A stretch of 10,893 nucleotides of DNA from Bacillota bacterium (GCA_023392755.1 JAEWNM010000180.1:1-10893), one strand, 5' to 3'. Numbered from the stretch's first letter, positions 1 to 6,780 are shown. The notes: generated by a model from the sequence alone, not told the origin. Translations and numbers: made by a program.

Positions 1-1790
1 ACCTCGGCCGCGCCGTACAGTATGCCGAAGGTGCCCACCACGTTTTCCTTGGCGGTGAGGCCAACCAGCGTGGCCACGGCTGATTTCCAGTCACCAAAGC
101 CCAGCGGGGAGAATACAGGGGCGATCAAGCCGCCCAGAGCGGCAAGAATGCTGTTTTCCTGCTCCACCATTTCTAAGCGGAAGCTGAAGTTGGACAGGAA
201 CCAGATGACCGCGCTGGACACGAAGATGATGGTGCCCGCCTTGATGACAAAATGCTTGCTGCGGTCCCACATGTGGATGAGCAGGCCTTTGGCCCTGGGC
301 ATGTGATAAGCCGGAAGCTCCATGACAAAGGGGGCCGGATCGCCCGCAAACAGCTTCGTTTTCTTGAGCATGATGCCGGATGCGATGATGGCCAGCATAC
401 CCAGAAAGTAGGCGGAGGGGCCAACCCAGGTATTCGCGGGGAACAAGGCGCCGGCAATCAGGGCAATGATGGGCAGCTTTGCGCTGCATGGGATGAAGGA
501 GGTTACGATCACCGTCATCCGCCTGTCCTTTTCATTTTCAATGGTGCGGCTGGCCATGATGCCGGGCACAGCGCAGCCCGTGCTGATAAGCACGGGAATG
601 AAGGATTTGCCGGACAGGCCGAACTTGCGGAAGATGCGGTCCATAATGAAGGCGATACGAGCCATATACCCGCTGTCTTCCAGAACGGCAAGGCAAAGAA
701 AAAGAACCATCATCTGCGGCAGGAATCCGAGAACGGCGCCCACGCCGGCGATAATGCCGTCCAGAAGAAGCATTTGCAGCCATTCCGCCGTGCCGATGGA
801 GGTTAAGAAGCCGCCCACGGCATTGGGAACAATCTCGCCGAACAGGCTGTCGTTCACCCAGTCGGTGCCCATGGCGCCGATGGTCTGGATGGAGATATAG
901 TACACAAGCCACATGATTACGGCAAAAATGGGAAGGGCAAGCCAGCGGTTGGTGACGATCCGGTCGATTTTGTCGCTGCCGGAGAGGCTGCCCGCGTTTT
1001 TCTTTTGAAGCACTTTTTTCATCAGCCCGGCAATAAACAAATACCGCTGATTTGTAATGATGCTCTCGCTGTCGTCATCCTCTTCTGCTTCTGCTCGGGC
1101 AATAATGCTTTCCAGCGTTTCCGATTCGCTTTGGGATAGATTCAGCCGCTCCAGCGCCTTTGAGTCACGCTCAAAGGCTTTTATGGCAAAAAAGCGAAGC
1201 TGCTCCTGGGGCACCTTGCCGCCCAGCAGCGCCGTGATTTCTTCAAGCGCCTTCTCCACACCGCCGCTGAAGCGGTGCATTACCACCTGCGGCCTATTCC
1301 GGACTGCCACATCCAGCGCCTTTTCCGCGGCCTCTTTGGAACCTAGGCTCTTAAGCGCGGCGGTTTCCACCACGGGGCAGCCCAATGCGGCGGAAAGCCT
1401 GGCGGTGTCGATTTTGTCGCCCCTTTTGTTCACCAGGTCCATCATGTTCAGGGCGATGACCATGGGGATGCCTGTTTCCAAAAGCTGCGTGGTGAGGTAA
1501 AGATTCCGCTCCAGGTTGCTGGCATCCACCAGGTTTAGCAGCGCGTTGGGTTTTTCATCCAATATATATGTCCGGCTGACGACTTCCTCCAGCGTATAGG
1601 GCGAAAGGGAGTAGATGCCGGGCAAATCCTGCACCAGTACATTCTTGCGGCCTTTGAGCCGGCCTTCCTTCTTTTCCACCGTTACGCCGGGCCAGTTGCC
1701 CACGTATTGGCTGGAGCCCGTCAGGTCGTTGAACATGGTCGTTTTTCCGCTGTTGGGGTTTCCGGCCAGGGCGATTTTCATCTCGGCCAA
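1..1790 (-). CDS. feoB: Ferrous iron transport protein B, 3' end outside window
   Basis: FeoB is the inner-membrane Fe2+ transporter with an N-terminal GTPase-like domain. About 596 residues are present, and the frame is still open at position 1. Visible motifs: G1 GNPNSGKT (residues 10-17), the switch segment YVGNWPGVTVEKKEG (about 29-43), G3 DLPG (55-58) and G4 NMMD (about 115-118). From about residue 280 hydrophobic membrane segments follow, including STGCAVPGIMASRT (about 404-417) and PCSAKLP (about 434-440), the conserved cysteine-containing gate motifs of FeoB. Families usually run 650-770 residues, so the last helices are missing only because the window ends. Start choice: an in-frame stop lies at 1806-1808, and the possible starts are GTG 1799, TTG 1790 and ATG 1781. 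I prefer TTG 1790 because AAAGGA (1806-1801) is 10 nt upstream, against 19 nt for the ATG and 1 nt for the GTG. It is the third gene of the feo operon, 63 nt after feoA. The function is secure; the exact start is not. Confidence 0.96.
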   Translation of the reverse strand, partial: MAEMKIALAGNPNSGKTTMFNDLTGSSQYVGNWPGVTVEKKEGRLKGRKNVLVQDLPGIYSLSPYTLEEVVSRTYILDEKPNALLNLVDASNLERNLYLTTQLLETGIPMVIALNMMDLVNKRGDKIDTARLSAALGCPVVETAALKSLGSKEAAEKALDVAVRNRPQVVMHRFSGGVEKALEEITALLGGKVPQEQLRFFAIKAFERDSKALERLNLSQSESETLESIIARAEAEEDDDSESIITNQRYLFIAGLMKKVLQKKNAGSLSGSDKIDRIVTNRWLALPIFAVIMWLVYYISIQTIGAMGTDWVNDSLFGEIVPNAVGGFLTSIGTAEWLQMLLLDGIIAGVGAVLGFLPQMMVLFLCLAVLEDSGYMARIAFIMDRIFRKFGLSGKSFIPVLISTGCAVPGIMASRTIENEKDRRMTVIVTSFIPCSAKLPIIALIAGALFPANTWVGPSAYFLGMLAIIASGIMLKKTKLFAGDPAPFVMELPAYHMPRAKGLLIHMWDRSKHFVIKAGTIIFVSSAVIWFLSNFSFRLEMVEQENSILAALGGLIAPVFSPLGFGDWKSAVATLVGLTAKENVVGTFGILYGAAE

Positions 1791-1812
1791 GGGAATCACG
1801 TCCTTTCATGAA

Positions 1813-1828
1813 GTTAGCATGTGCTAAC
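1813..1828. promoter_or_regulatory. Perfect palindrome in the feoA-feoB gap, operator-like or mRNA hairpin
   Basis: GTTAGCATGTGCTAAC has 7-bp arms around a 2-nt centre and lies upstream of the feoB ribosome site. As RNA it would form a 6-bp stem with a 4-nt loop. The GTTAG/CTAAC half-sites recur in two palindromes at the feo promoter, which favours a protein-binding site over a chance hairpin. An RNA role, such as processing or stability between feoA and feoB, is the alternative. On the minus strand a T7 run at about 1840-1846 follows a GC-rich stretch just after feoA, so partial termination before feoB is also possible. Confidence 0.55.
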
Positions 1829-1853
1829 GCTTGGCTTGAAAAAAAGCCGCCGC

Positions 1854-2087
1854 TTACGCCAGCAAAATATTTTCGGCTTCGGACTTGCGGATGGAGAGTT
1901 CATACCCGCGCAGGTTTACCTCAATGGGGTCACCCAGGGGAGCAACCTTGCGGATCATGATTTGGGTGCCCTTGGTAATGCCCATATCCATAATACGGCG
2001 TTTGACCGCGCCTTCGCCCAACAGCTTTTGCACGGTAACCGTTTCGCCGATCCGGGCATCCTTCAGTGTACGGGGTTTCGCCTCCAT
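1854..2087 (-). CDS. feoA: FeoA domain protein (second of a tandem pair)
   Basis: A 77-residue SH3-like FeoA protein, a small cytoplasmic partner thought to act with FeoB in Fe2+ uptake. Diagnostic segments: the N-terminal LKDARIGETVTVQKL, then GEGAVKRRIMDMGITKGTQIMI (the family pattern of a charged turn, 'R-x-MDMG-x-x-xG'), and the closing strand DPIEVNLRGYELSIRKSEAENI. Length is normal for a free FeoA (about 70-85). The ribosome site AAGGAGG (2100-2094) is 6 nt from the ATG and overlaps the TAA of the preceding feoA, so the two are probably translationally coupled. It precedes feoB by 63 nt. Compared with the upstream FeoA it is more basic and has the longer loop. The role of having two FeoA proteins is not known from the sequence. 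Confidence 0.95.
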   Translation of the reverse strand: MEAKPRTLKDARIGETVTVQKLLGEGAVKRRIMDMGITKGTQIMIRKVAPLGDPIEVNLRGYELSIRKSEAENILLA

Positions 2088-2098
2088 GGAAAGCCTCC

Positions 2099-2311
2099 TT
2101 ACGCCACATGAATTTTACTGGCCATGGCTTTGCTGATAGCCACCCTGGTATCCTTGACATTCACAATCAGATTTCCGGCGATTTCGGTAACGATGGTGAC
2201 GGTGGCGCCGGATACAAAGCCAAGGCTTTCCAGAAAACGCCTTGTATCATCCTTGCCATGCACCTGACTGATGGAAATGGGAACACCCGCATTGGCCATG
2301 GTGAGAGGCAT
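2099..2311 (-). CDS. feoA: FeoA domain protein (first of a tandem pair)
   Basis: A 70-residue FeoA-type SH3-like protein and the first gene of the feo operon. Recognisable parts: ISQVHGKDDTRRFLESLGFVSGATVTIV (the FeoA pattern with LESLGF in place of MxxMGF), a GNLIVNVKDTRVAISKAMASKI closing segment, and a C-terminal HVA. I start it at ATG 2311 because AAGGAGG lies 8 nt upstream (about 2326-2320). A farther ATG at 2338 would place that ribosome site inside the coding region. The next feoA follows after 11 nt. This copy is only distantly similar to its neighbour, so the pair looks like two old paralogues rather than a fresh duplication. It probably interacts with FeoB, but which feoA does what cannot be told from here. 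Confidence 0.93.
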   Translation of the reverse strand: MPLTMANAGVPISISQVHGKDDTRRFLESLGFVSGATVTIVTEIAGNLIVNVKDTRVAISKAMASKIHVA

Positions 2312-2403
2312 AGGCGCTTCCTCCTTGCTATAATGCAATCCGGGATAATGGCCCTGGCCGGGCCCAACAAGGGAACCTGCGATACGGGAAGGACTGCGCA
2401 GAT

Positions 2404-2419
2404 GTTAGGCACAACTAAC
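2404..2419. promoter_or_regulatory. Candidate metal-repressor operator, downstream site
   Basis: GTTAGGCACAACTAAC is an inverted repeat of GTTAG and CTAAC separated by 6 bp. It would lie at about +10 to +25 of the feo transcript. The spacing and halves (TTAGG ... CTAAC) resemble the DtxR/IdeR box family, TTAGG-n5-CTAACCTAA. By eye about 11 of 19 positions agree, so this is suggestive only. Its centre is 33 bp, about three helical turns, from the centre of the promoter palindrome. Confidence 0.5.
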
Positions 2420-2433
2420 TTCCGACCGCATCA

Positions 2434-2455
2434 ATAGTTTACTACCGCTAACTAT
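2434..2455. promoter_or_regulatory. Candidate metal-repressor operator overlapping the feo promoter
   Basis: Arms ATAGTT (2434-2439) and AACTAT (2450-2455) are perfect complements. A longer imperfect reading is TAGTTTAC and GCTAACTA around a 4-bp centre. The site covers the -10 hexamer and most of the spacer, the classic place for a repressor that blocks RNA polymerase. It shares the TTAG core with the palindromes at 2404-2419 and 1813-1828. Confidence 0.5.
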
Positions 2456-2464
2456 CCTTGTCAA
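2436..2464 (-). promoter_or_regulatory. feo operon promoter, sigma-A type
   Basis: On the minus strand, a perfect -35 TTGACA (2464-2459), a 17-bp spacer, and a -10 TAAACT (2441-2436, four of six consensus bases). Transcription should begin near 2429, giving an untranslated leader of about 118 nt before the first feoA. A strong -35 with a weak -10 buried in a palindrome fits a promoter controlled by repression. Confidence 0.75.
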
Positions 2465-2620
2465 TAGCTCATTTGCTGATTTCTATACTTTTTTGTTTTA
2501 TGGACGGATATGGTCACAAAGGATGGGGACAGGCAGAGAAAATGCCTTTGTCTGCTGCCGGCAGCCTGACAATTCGCCCAACTCATCCTATATGCGCAAA
2601 AGGAAAGGATATCCATAAGG

Positions 2621-2655
2621 ATGGCGCGGGCCGGTTGATTGCCGGCCCGCGCCAT
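2621..2655 (-). terminator. Long GC-rich hairpin after pyk, probable terminator
   Basis: A perfect 14-bp inverted repeat, ATGGCGCGGGCCGG (2621-2634) and CCGGCCCGCGCCAT (2642-2655), with a 7-nt loop, begins 40 nt beyond the pyk stop. Its position and stability suggest it ends pyk transcription and insulates the feo operon. It lacks a clean U-run: the minus strand continues CCTTATGGATATCC, so it may be an mRNA 3'-end stabiliser or a factor-assisted terminator rather than a textbook intrinsic one. Confidence 0.6.
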
Positions 2656-2694
2656 TGCCTATGCCGATGGAAAACAGGAAGGCGGCCCCAAGCA

Positions 2695-4458
2695 TTATTT
2701 CTTGTCAGGGTCGCAGCTCACCACACCGCGGATAGCGTCCAGCGTGACGACGGAGCCGCTTTTCAAAATCTGCGTGGCATCCTTCGCGCCGATGATCACG
2801 GGTATATCCAGGCTCATGCCGGCCACGGCGCCGTGGCCGCTCAAATTATCCTCCTCCAGGATAAGGCCGGAGGCTTTGCGCACCAGGGGCAAAAGGGCAT
2901 TGCTGGTTTGCGCTATCACCAGGATATCCCCATCCCGAAAGGTTTCGAAAGCCTCCTGCTCGCTGTGGCAAACGCACAGCTGGGCGCAGGCGGCCCTGTT
3001 GGTGGCCCCCAGCCCGGTTACAAGAATGTGGCCTACCACCTGTACCTTCATCAGATTGGTGGTACCCGATATGCCCAGCGGCACCCCGGCGGTGATGACC
3101 ACCAGTTCTCCGGCGCGCAAAAGCCCGGCCTTTTCCCCCGTATCCACGGCGTGCTCGATAAGCTCGTCGGTATTGCTTTCCTCCCCGATGAGCAGAGGCG
3201 TTACGCCCCAGGAGAGGTTAAGCTGCCTATACACGGAGGACGATGTCGTGCAGCCCAGAATGGGGCAGTTGGGCCGGTATTTTGAAATCATGCGGGCGGT
3301 GCGGCCGGATTTGGTAACGGTGATGATGGCGGCCGCGCCCAAATCATGGGCGGAGGTGCAGGTGGCGTGGGAAATGGCGCCCGTTATATCAGGGTTTTCA
3401 TTCCCCGGCCGCTCCTTGAACCGTTTGATATAGTTGATGTCCGCCTCCGCCCGCATGGCGATGCGGGCCATGGTTTTTACCGATTCAACGGGATAAAGCC
3501 CCGCCGCCGTTTCCCCCGAAAGCATGATGGCGCTGGTGCCGTCATAGATGGCATTGGCCACGTCGGTGGCTTCCGCCCTGGTGGGGCGCGGGTTTTTCAT
3601 CATGGAATCCAGCATCTGGGTGGCAGTGATCACCTGCTTTCCGGCGGAGTAGACCTTGCGGATGATCATCTTTTGCAAAACGGGCACTTCCTCCAGGGGA
3701 ATCTCCACACCCATGTCCCCCCTGGCCACCATGATGCCGTCGGAAACGGCAATGATCTCGTCGATGTTTTGAACGCCCTGCATGTTTTCGATCTTGGCGA
3801 TAATGTTCATGGTGGAGCAGCCTTCCCGGCTGAAAATTTCACGTATCTCCAGTATATCCCTGGCGCAGCGGGTGAAGGAGGCGGCCACGAAATCAAAGCC
3901 GTGCTCAATGCCAAAGAGTATGTCCTCCCTGTCCTTTTTGCTTAAAAAAGGCATCGAGAGGGAGACATTGGGAACATTCACGCCCTTTTTGTTGGATATG
4001 GTGCCGCCGTTTTCCACGCGGCAGCGGATGTCCCCGCCGGATACGCCCAGCACCGTCAGCTCCACAAGCCCGTCGTCGATAAGGATCGTGGCACCGGCGG
4101 ATATATCCCTGGGCAGGTCCTTGTAGGTGATGGACACGTGGCGCTCATCCCCCGGCTCATCCCGCGTGGTCAGGGTGAACTCCTGCCCTGTCTTCAATAC
4201 GACCCGTTCCGAAGCAAAATCCCCCAGCCGGATTTCGGGGCCCTTGGTGTCCAGCATGGTGGCAATGGGCAGGTTCAGCTCTTCCCTGAGCGCCTTGAGC
4301 TGCTCAAAACGCTTGAAATGATTTTCGTGGGTATCGTGGGAAAAGTTGAACCGAGCCACATCCATGCCCGCCAATATGATGCTGCGCAGGTTGTCGCCCA
4401 TCACCGCCGCCGGCCCCAGGGTGCAGACAATCTTCGTCTTTCTTTTTTTCCGCGTCAT
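2695..4458 (-). CDS. pyk: Pyruvate kinase with C-terminal phosphohistidine-like domain
   Basis: Catalyses phosphoenolpyruvate + ADP to pyruvate + ATP, the last step of glycolysis, in the cytoplasm. 587 residues. Seen: KTKIVCTLGPA near the N-terminus, R36-N38 (ARFNFSH), LDTKGPEIR (69-77), IIAKIENMQGV (219-229, the family signature with the catalytic lysine 222 and metal ligand E224), MVARGDMGVEI (243-253, nucleotide/metal site), TATQMLDSM (278-286) and SGETAAG (314-320). E75 in DTKGPE is the residue associated with potassium-dependent enzymes. The A/B/C domains end near 475. The last about 110 residues form the extra mobile domain related to PEP-utilising enzymes, ending GHGAVAGMSLDIPVIIG (541-557) with H542 at the position of the swivelling histidine. 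This extension is common in Firmicutes such as Geobacillus. GGAGG lies 8 nt before the ATG. It has its own promoter and hairpin, so it appears monocistronic. Confidence 0.98.
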   Translation of the reverse strand: MTRKKRKTKIVCTLGPAAVMGDNLRSIILAGMDVARFNFSHDTHENHFKRFEQLKALREELNLPIATMLDTKGPEIRLGDFASERVVLKTGQEFTLTTRDEPGDERHVSITYKDLPRDISAGATILIDDGLVELTVLGVSGGDIRCRVENGGTISNKKGVNVPNVSLSMPFLSKKDREDILFGIEHGFDFVAASFTRCARDILEIREIFSREGCSTMNIIAKIENMQGVQNIDEIIAVSDGIMVARGDMGVEIPLEEVPVLQKMIIRKVYSAGKQVITATQMLDSMMKNPRPTRAEATDVANAIYDGTSAIMLSGETAAGLYPVESVKTMARIAMRAEADINYIKRFKERPGNENPDITGAISHATCTSAHDLGAAAIITVTKSGRTARMISKYRPNCPILGCTTSSSVYRQLNLSWGVTPLLIGEESNTDELIEHAVDTGEKAGLLRAGELVVITAGVPLGISGTTNLMKVQVVGHILVTGLGATNRAACAQLCVCHSEQEAFETFRDGDILVIAQTSNALLPLVRKASGLILEEDNLSGHGAVAGMSLDIPVIIGAKDATQILKSGSVVTLDAIRGVVSCDPDKK

Positions 4459-4505
4459 GCGCGTACCTCCGTATCCGGCTGCCCGCCTATGGCCAGCCTA
4501 CGCTT

Positions 4506-4534
4506 ATTGTACCATATTTGCAAGGCATTGAAAA
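4506..4534 (-). promoter_or_regulatory. pyk promoter
   Basis: Minus strand: -35 TTTTCA (4534-4529, four of six), a 17-bp spacer ending TGG, and -10 TACAAT (4511-4506, five of six). The TG one base before the -10 makes it an extended -10 promoter, which compensates for the weak -35. The predicted start near 4499 leaves a leader of about 40 nt containing the GGAGG ribosome site. Confidence 0.7.
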
Positions 4535-4595
4535 CTTTGTTTACGGCTATCTTTCGCCCGTTTGAAACAGGCGGCGCGGGTATGCCTTTTCCCCG

Positions 4596-4624
4596 TTGAC
4601 GGCTTGTTTTTGTTGTGCTACCAT
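4596..4624 (+). promoter_or_regulatory. Promoter of the M28 peptidase gene
   Basis: -35 TTGACG (4596-4601, five of six), a 17-bp spacer ending TGC, and -10 TACCAT (4619-4624, four of six) with an extended TG. The start would fall near 4631, about 60 nt before the chosen ATG. It diverges from the pyk promoter: the two -35 boxes are about 60 bp apart, back to back. Confidence 0.6.
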
Positions 4625-4689
4625 AGTCTGACATCGTAGGAATGCTCCCGCTCCTGATCGATTCCCCCCGGGAAAGGAGGCCTTCCATC

Positions 4690-6780
4690 ATGGCCAAAAA
4701 GCGCCGCGCCATTTTACCCCTGGAGCCTGAGTGGCAGCATTTTTCCAGATGCCTGGACGTAGGCTATGCCTACCGCCTGGCCAGGCGGATGGAAGAATTT
4801 CGGACCAATCCTGTTTTGGGCTACCGCAGCGCGGGATCGCCCGCCGAGGCGGAGACGGGCGATATGCTTTTTGAGGAAATGGCCCGCATCGGCCTGAACC
4901 CGAAAAAGGAAAGGTTTCCTGTGGACGGCTGGGAATTTATCCGCGCCAGGCTCTTTTACCGGGACGCAACGGGGCAGGAGCAGGTTTGTGAACTGGGGGG
5001 CTACCAGACGGAGCTGCATACCGGGGGCAGGAAGCAGTTTACGCTGGTAAACGCCGGTCAGGGCACGGCCCGGGAGCTTGCAAAGCTGGATGTGAAGGGC
5101 AAGCTGGTCCTCATCACCATCAACCAGCGGGACGAGTGGTGGATCAACTATCCCGCCTATCAGGCTCGTTTGCACGGAGCGGTGGCGGTGCTGGCGGTGC
5201 AGCGCAGCGGCTATGGCGAGGAAAATGCCAAAACACTCAACGCCCAGGATATCTGCGGTCCAAAGGATGCCCCAGCCCTGTCGATGTCCCAGCGGGATGC
5301 AAAGAACCTTATGGCCGCGCTGGACCTGCCCTTCGGGGAAAGCGCCCAGGTAGAGCTGGACGCAGAATCCCGGGTGGTTGAGAATACTTTCTCCCATAAC
5401 ATCGTAGGGCAGATAACCGGTGAAGAGGCGGATTCCCTTGTTATCCTTTCGGCCCATTACGACTCCTATTTTTCCGGTTTTCAAGACGACAATACAGCCG
5501 TGGCGCTGATGCTGGGGCTTGCCCGCACGGTGCTTACAAGCGGGTACAAGCCGCGCAGGACGCTGGTTTTCTGTGCCATGGCCGCCGAGGAATGGGGCGC
5601 CGTCAACACCAGGTACGACTGGTCGGTGGGGGCGTATAACCAGGTGTTCCGCCTCCATCCCGAATGGGCGGGCAAAGCTGTGGCAAACATCAACCTGGAG
5701 CTTCCCGCCCATGCCCACGGAAAGAAGCATTTCATACGCAGCGCATATGAACTGAAGGGCTTTTTGAAGCGGCAAATGAGGGCGCTGCCGCAAAAGGTAC
5801 GCGCCGTCTATCCCAAGGGCTCCGGCGTTGTGTGCCCAACCCAGACCTGGTCGGACGACTTTTCCATGGCCATTGCGGGCATCCCCGCCCTGGTGAACGA
5901 GTTTGGCGGCGGCACCTTTATGGAAACCAGGTACCATTCCCAGTTTGACAATGACGATGCCTACGATGAAACGGTATACCATTACCACCATGTGCTCTAT
6001 GGGCGGCTGATGATGGCCTTTGACCAGCTTTGCCTGCCGCCCCTGGATTACACCGTGCGCCTCAATGCCCTATCGGAAACGTTAACCTGCCAGCGGCTTC
6101 AGCCCAGAATGGAAGGCGCCTTTCGCTGCGCCCTTGGGAAAGCGGTGCAAAAGGCGGAGGAATTGTACGCCCTGATAGAGGAAGTAAACCGCCGCTATGC
6201 CCTGGAGCTTGCGGAGGACAGCTTTGGGGGCCGGAAGCTGTATGCGGCATGCAAAGAAGCGCGGCGGCAGCTTCTTGCCGTATTTTGCTATCTGGAGGGG
6301 CACTTCGTCCGGCTTACCTGGCACGACGTATCCATCTTTCCCCACGAGCACGACCAGCGCAGCGCCGAAATGCTGCACAGGGCCGTCTGGCAGCTTCATG
6401 CCGGGGATGTGAAGGGTGCCGCGTCAAGCCTGGGCCAGATCGACAACAATTGCTACGCCGCCGATTTTGACAGGGATGTGTATGATTACTTTACCGATTA
6501 TGTGCTGAACCAGCCCAAGGAACGGCTTTTATGGGGTGCCGGACGGGTTTTGGGGCACATGGACCTGTATGATATGATCCATATCCTTCGTGAGAAATGC
6601 AAAACAAAAAAGCCTGATCTCAGTTGGGAGATACGGGAGCTTGCGCGGCTGGAGCAGGAAGCGCTGTCCCGGCTGGACAAAACGGTGCGGGAAGAGACGG
6701 CGGCGCTGGAAAGCCTGGAGCCGCTGATCAAAAAGGCGCTTCACAGGCTGCGGCCGCTTGTAACCTTTCAGGAGAATTAG
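4690..6780 (+). CDS. M28-type zinc metallopeptidase with helical C-terminal domain
   Basis: Probably a cytoplasmic aminopeptidase or carboxypeptidase of the M28 clan; the substrate is unknown. 696 residues from ATG 4690, chosen because AAAGGAGG lies 9 nt upstream. An ATG at 4642 would put this site inside the gene. No signal peptide or membrane segment. Residues 20-110 are an N-terminal lead-in. About 110-230 resemble a PA-type insert (KGKLVLI, AVAVLAVQRSG, CGPKDAPALSMS). The catalytic domain is about 230-450. Candidate zinc ligands and catalytic residues: H256 (LSAHYDSY), D266/D267 (FQDDNTA), E300-E301 (AAEEWG), E337 (NINLELP) and H416 (TRYHSQFD), the last in the same setting as the Y-H of glutamate carboxypeptidase II. 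The fourth ligand is usually Asp, so E337 is an unusual but conservative change. Residues 455-696 are mostly helical, like the dimerisation domain of the transferrin receptor/PSMA family though longer. Amidase-like or DUF-labelled relatives are possible. Confidence 0.88.
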   Translation: MAKKRRAILPLEPEWQHFSRCLDVGYAYRLARRMEEFRTNPVLGYRSAGSPAEAETGDMLFEEMARIGLNPKKERFPVDGWEFIRARLFYRDATGQEQVCELGGYQTELHTGGRKQFTLVNAGQGTARELAKLDVKGKLVLITINQRDEWWINYPAYQARLHGAVAVLAVQRSGYGEENAKTLNAQDICGPKDAPALSMSQRDAKNLMAALDLPFGESAQVELDAESRVVENTFSHNIVGQITGEEADSLVILSAHYDSYFSGFQDDNTAVALMLGLARTVLTSGYKPRRTLVFCAMAAEEWGAVNTRYDWSVGAYNQVFRLHPEWAGKAVANINLELPAHAHGKKHFIRSAYELKGFLKRQMRALPQKVRAVYPKGSGVVCPTQTWSDDFSMAIAGIPALVNEFGGGTFMETRYHSQFDNDDAYDETVYHYHHVLYGRLMMAFDQLCLPPLDYTVRLNALSETLTCQRLQPRMEGAFRCALGKAVQKAEELYALIEEVNRRYALELAEDSFGGRKLYAACKEARRQLLAVFCYLEGHFVRLTWHDVSIFPHEHDQRSAEMLHRAVWQLHAGDVKGAASSLGQIDNNCYAADFDRDVYDYFTDYVLNQPKERLLWGAGRVLGHMDLYDMIHILREKCKTKKPDLSWEIRELARLEQEALSRLDKTVREETAALESLEPLIKKALHRLRPLVTFQEN

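Larger units (their letters stand above)
2312..2694. other. Intergenic region between pyk and the feo operon
   Basis: 383 bases without a convincing gene. From the pyk side it holds a 14-bp GC-rich hairpin (2621-2655), a perfect 12-bp palindrome GCTGCCGGCAGC (2554-2565), a weak hairpin AGGCA/TGCCT (about 2530-2546), then an A/T-rich stretch (2465-2500), the feo promoter (2436-2464), two GTTAG-type palindromes, and an untranslated feo leader of about 118 nt. A 64-codon frame on the minus strand (2461-2655) lacks a ribosome site and crosses the hairpin and the promoter upstream region, so I do not count it as a gene. Confidence 0.7.

Noticed and set aside
252..900. Plus-strand frames across feoB
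   Set aside because: Shadows of the FeoB membrane domain; no start signals and no domain resemblance.
2312..2430. Riboswitch in the feo leader
   Set aside because: The leader of about 118 nt shows no conserved riboswitch core or terminator/antiterminator pair that I can recognise.
2434..2455. Fur box at the feo promoter
   Set aside because: The palindrome has TTAG cores and lacks the GATAAT/ATTATC hexamers of Fur sites, so I do not call Fur.
2461..2655. 64-codon minus-strand frame between pyk and feoA
   Set aside because: No ribosome site, and it includes the hairpin and the region just upstream of the feo promoter.
2458..3433. Long plus-strand frames over the 3' half of pyk
   Set aside because: Antisense to a certain pyruvate kinase. 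They cross the feo promoter region and the hairpin and resemble no family.
4455..4712. Minus-strand frame covering the pyk promoter
   Set aside because: It overlaps both divergent promoters and ends just past the pyk start codon in another frame; not a plausible leader peptide.
4714..5991. 425-codon open frame on the minus strand
   Set aside because: It lies opposite the M28 gene, has no ribosome site and no recognisable motif, and is low-complexity in the way reverse frames of GC-rich genes are.
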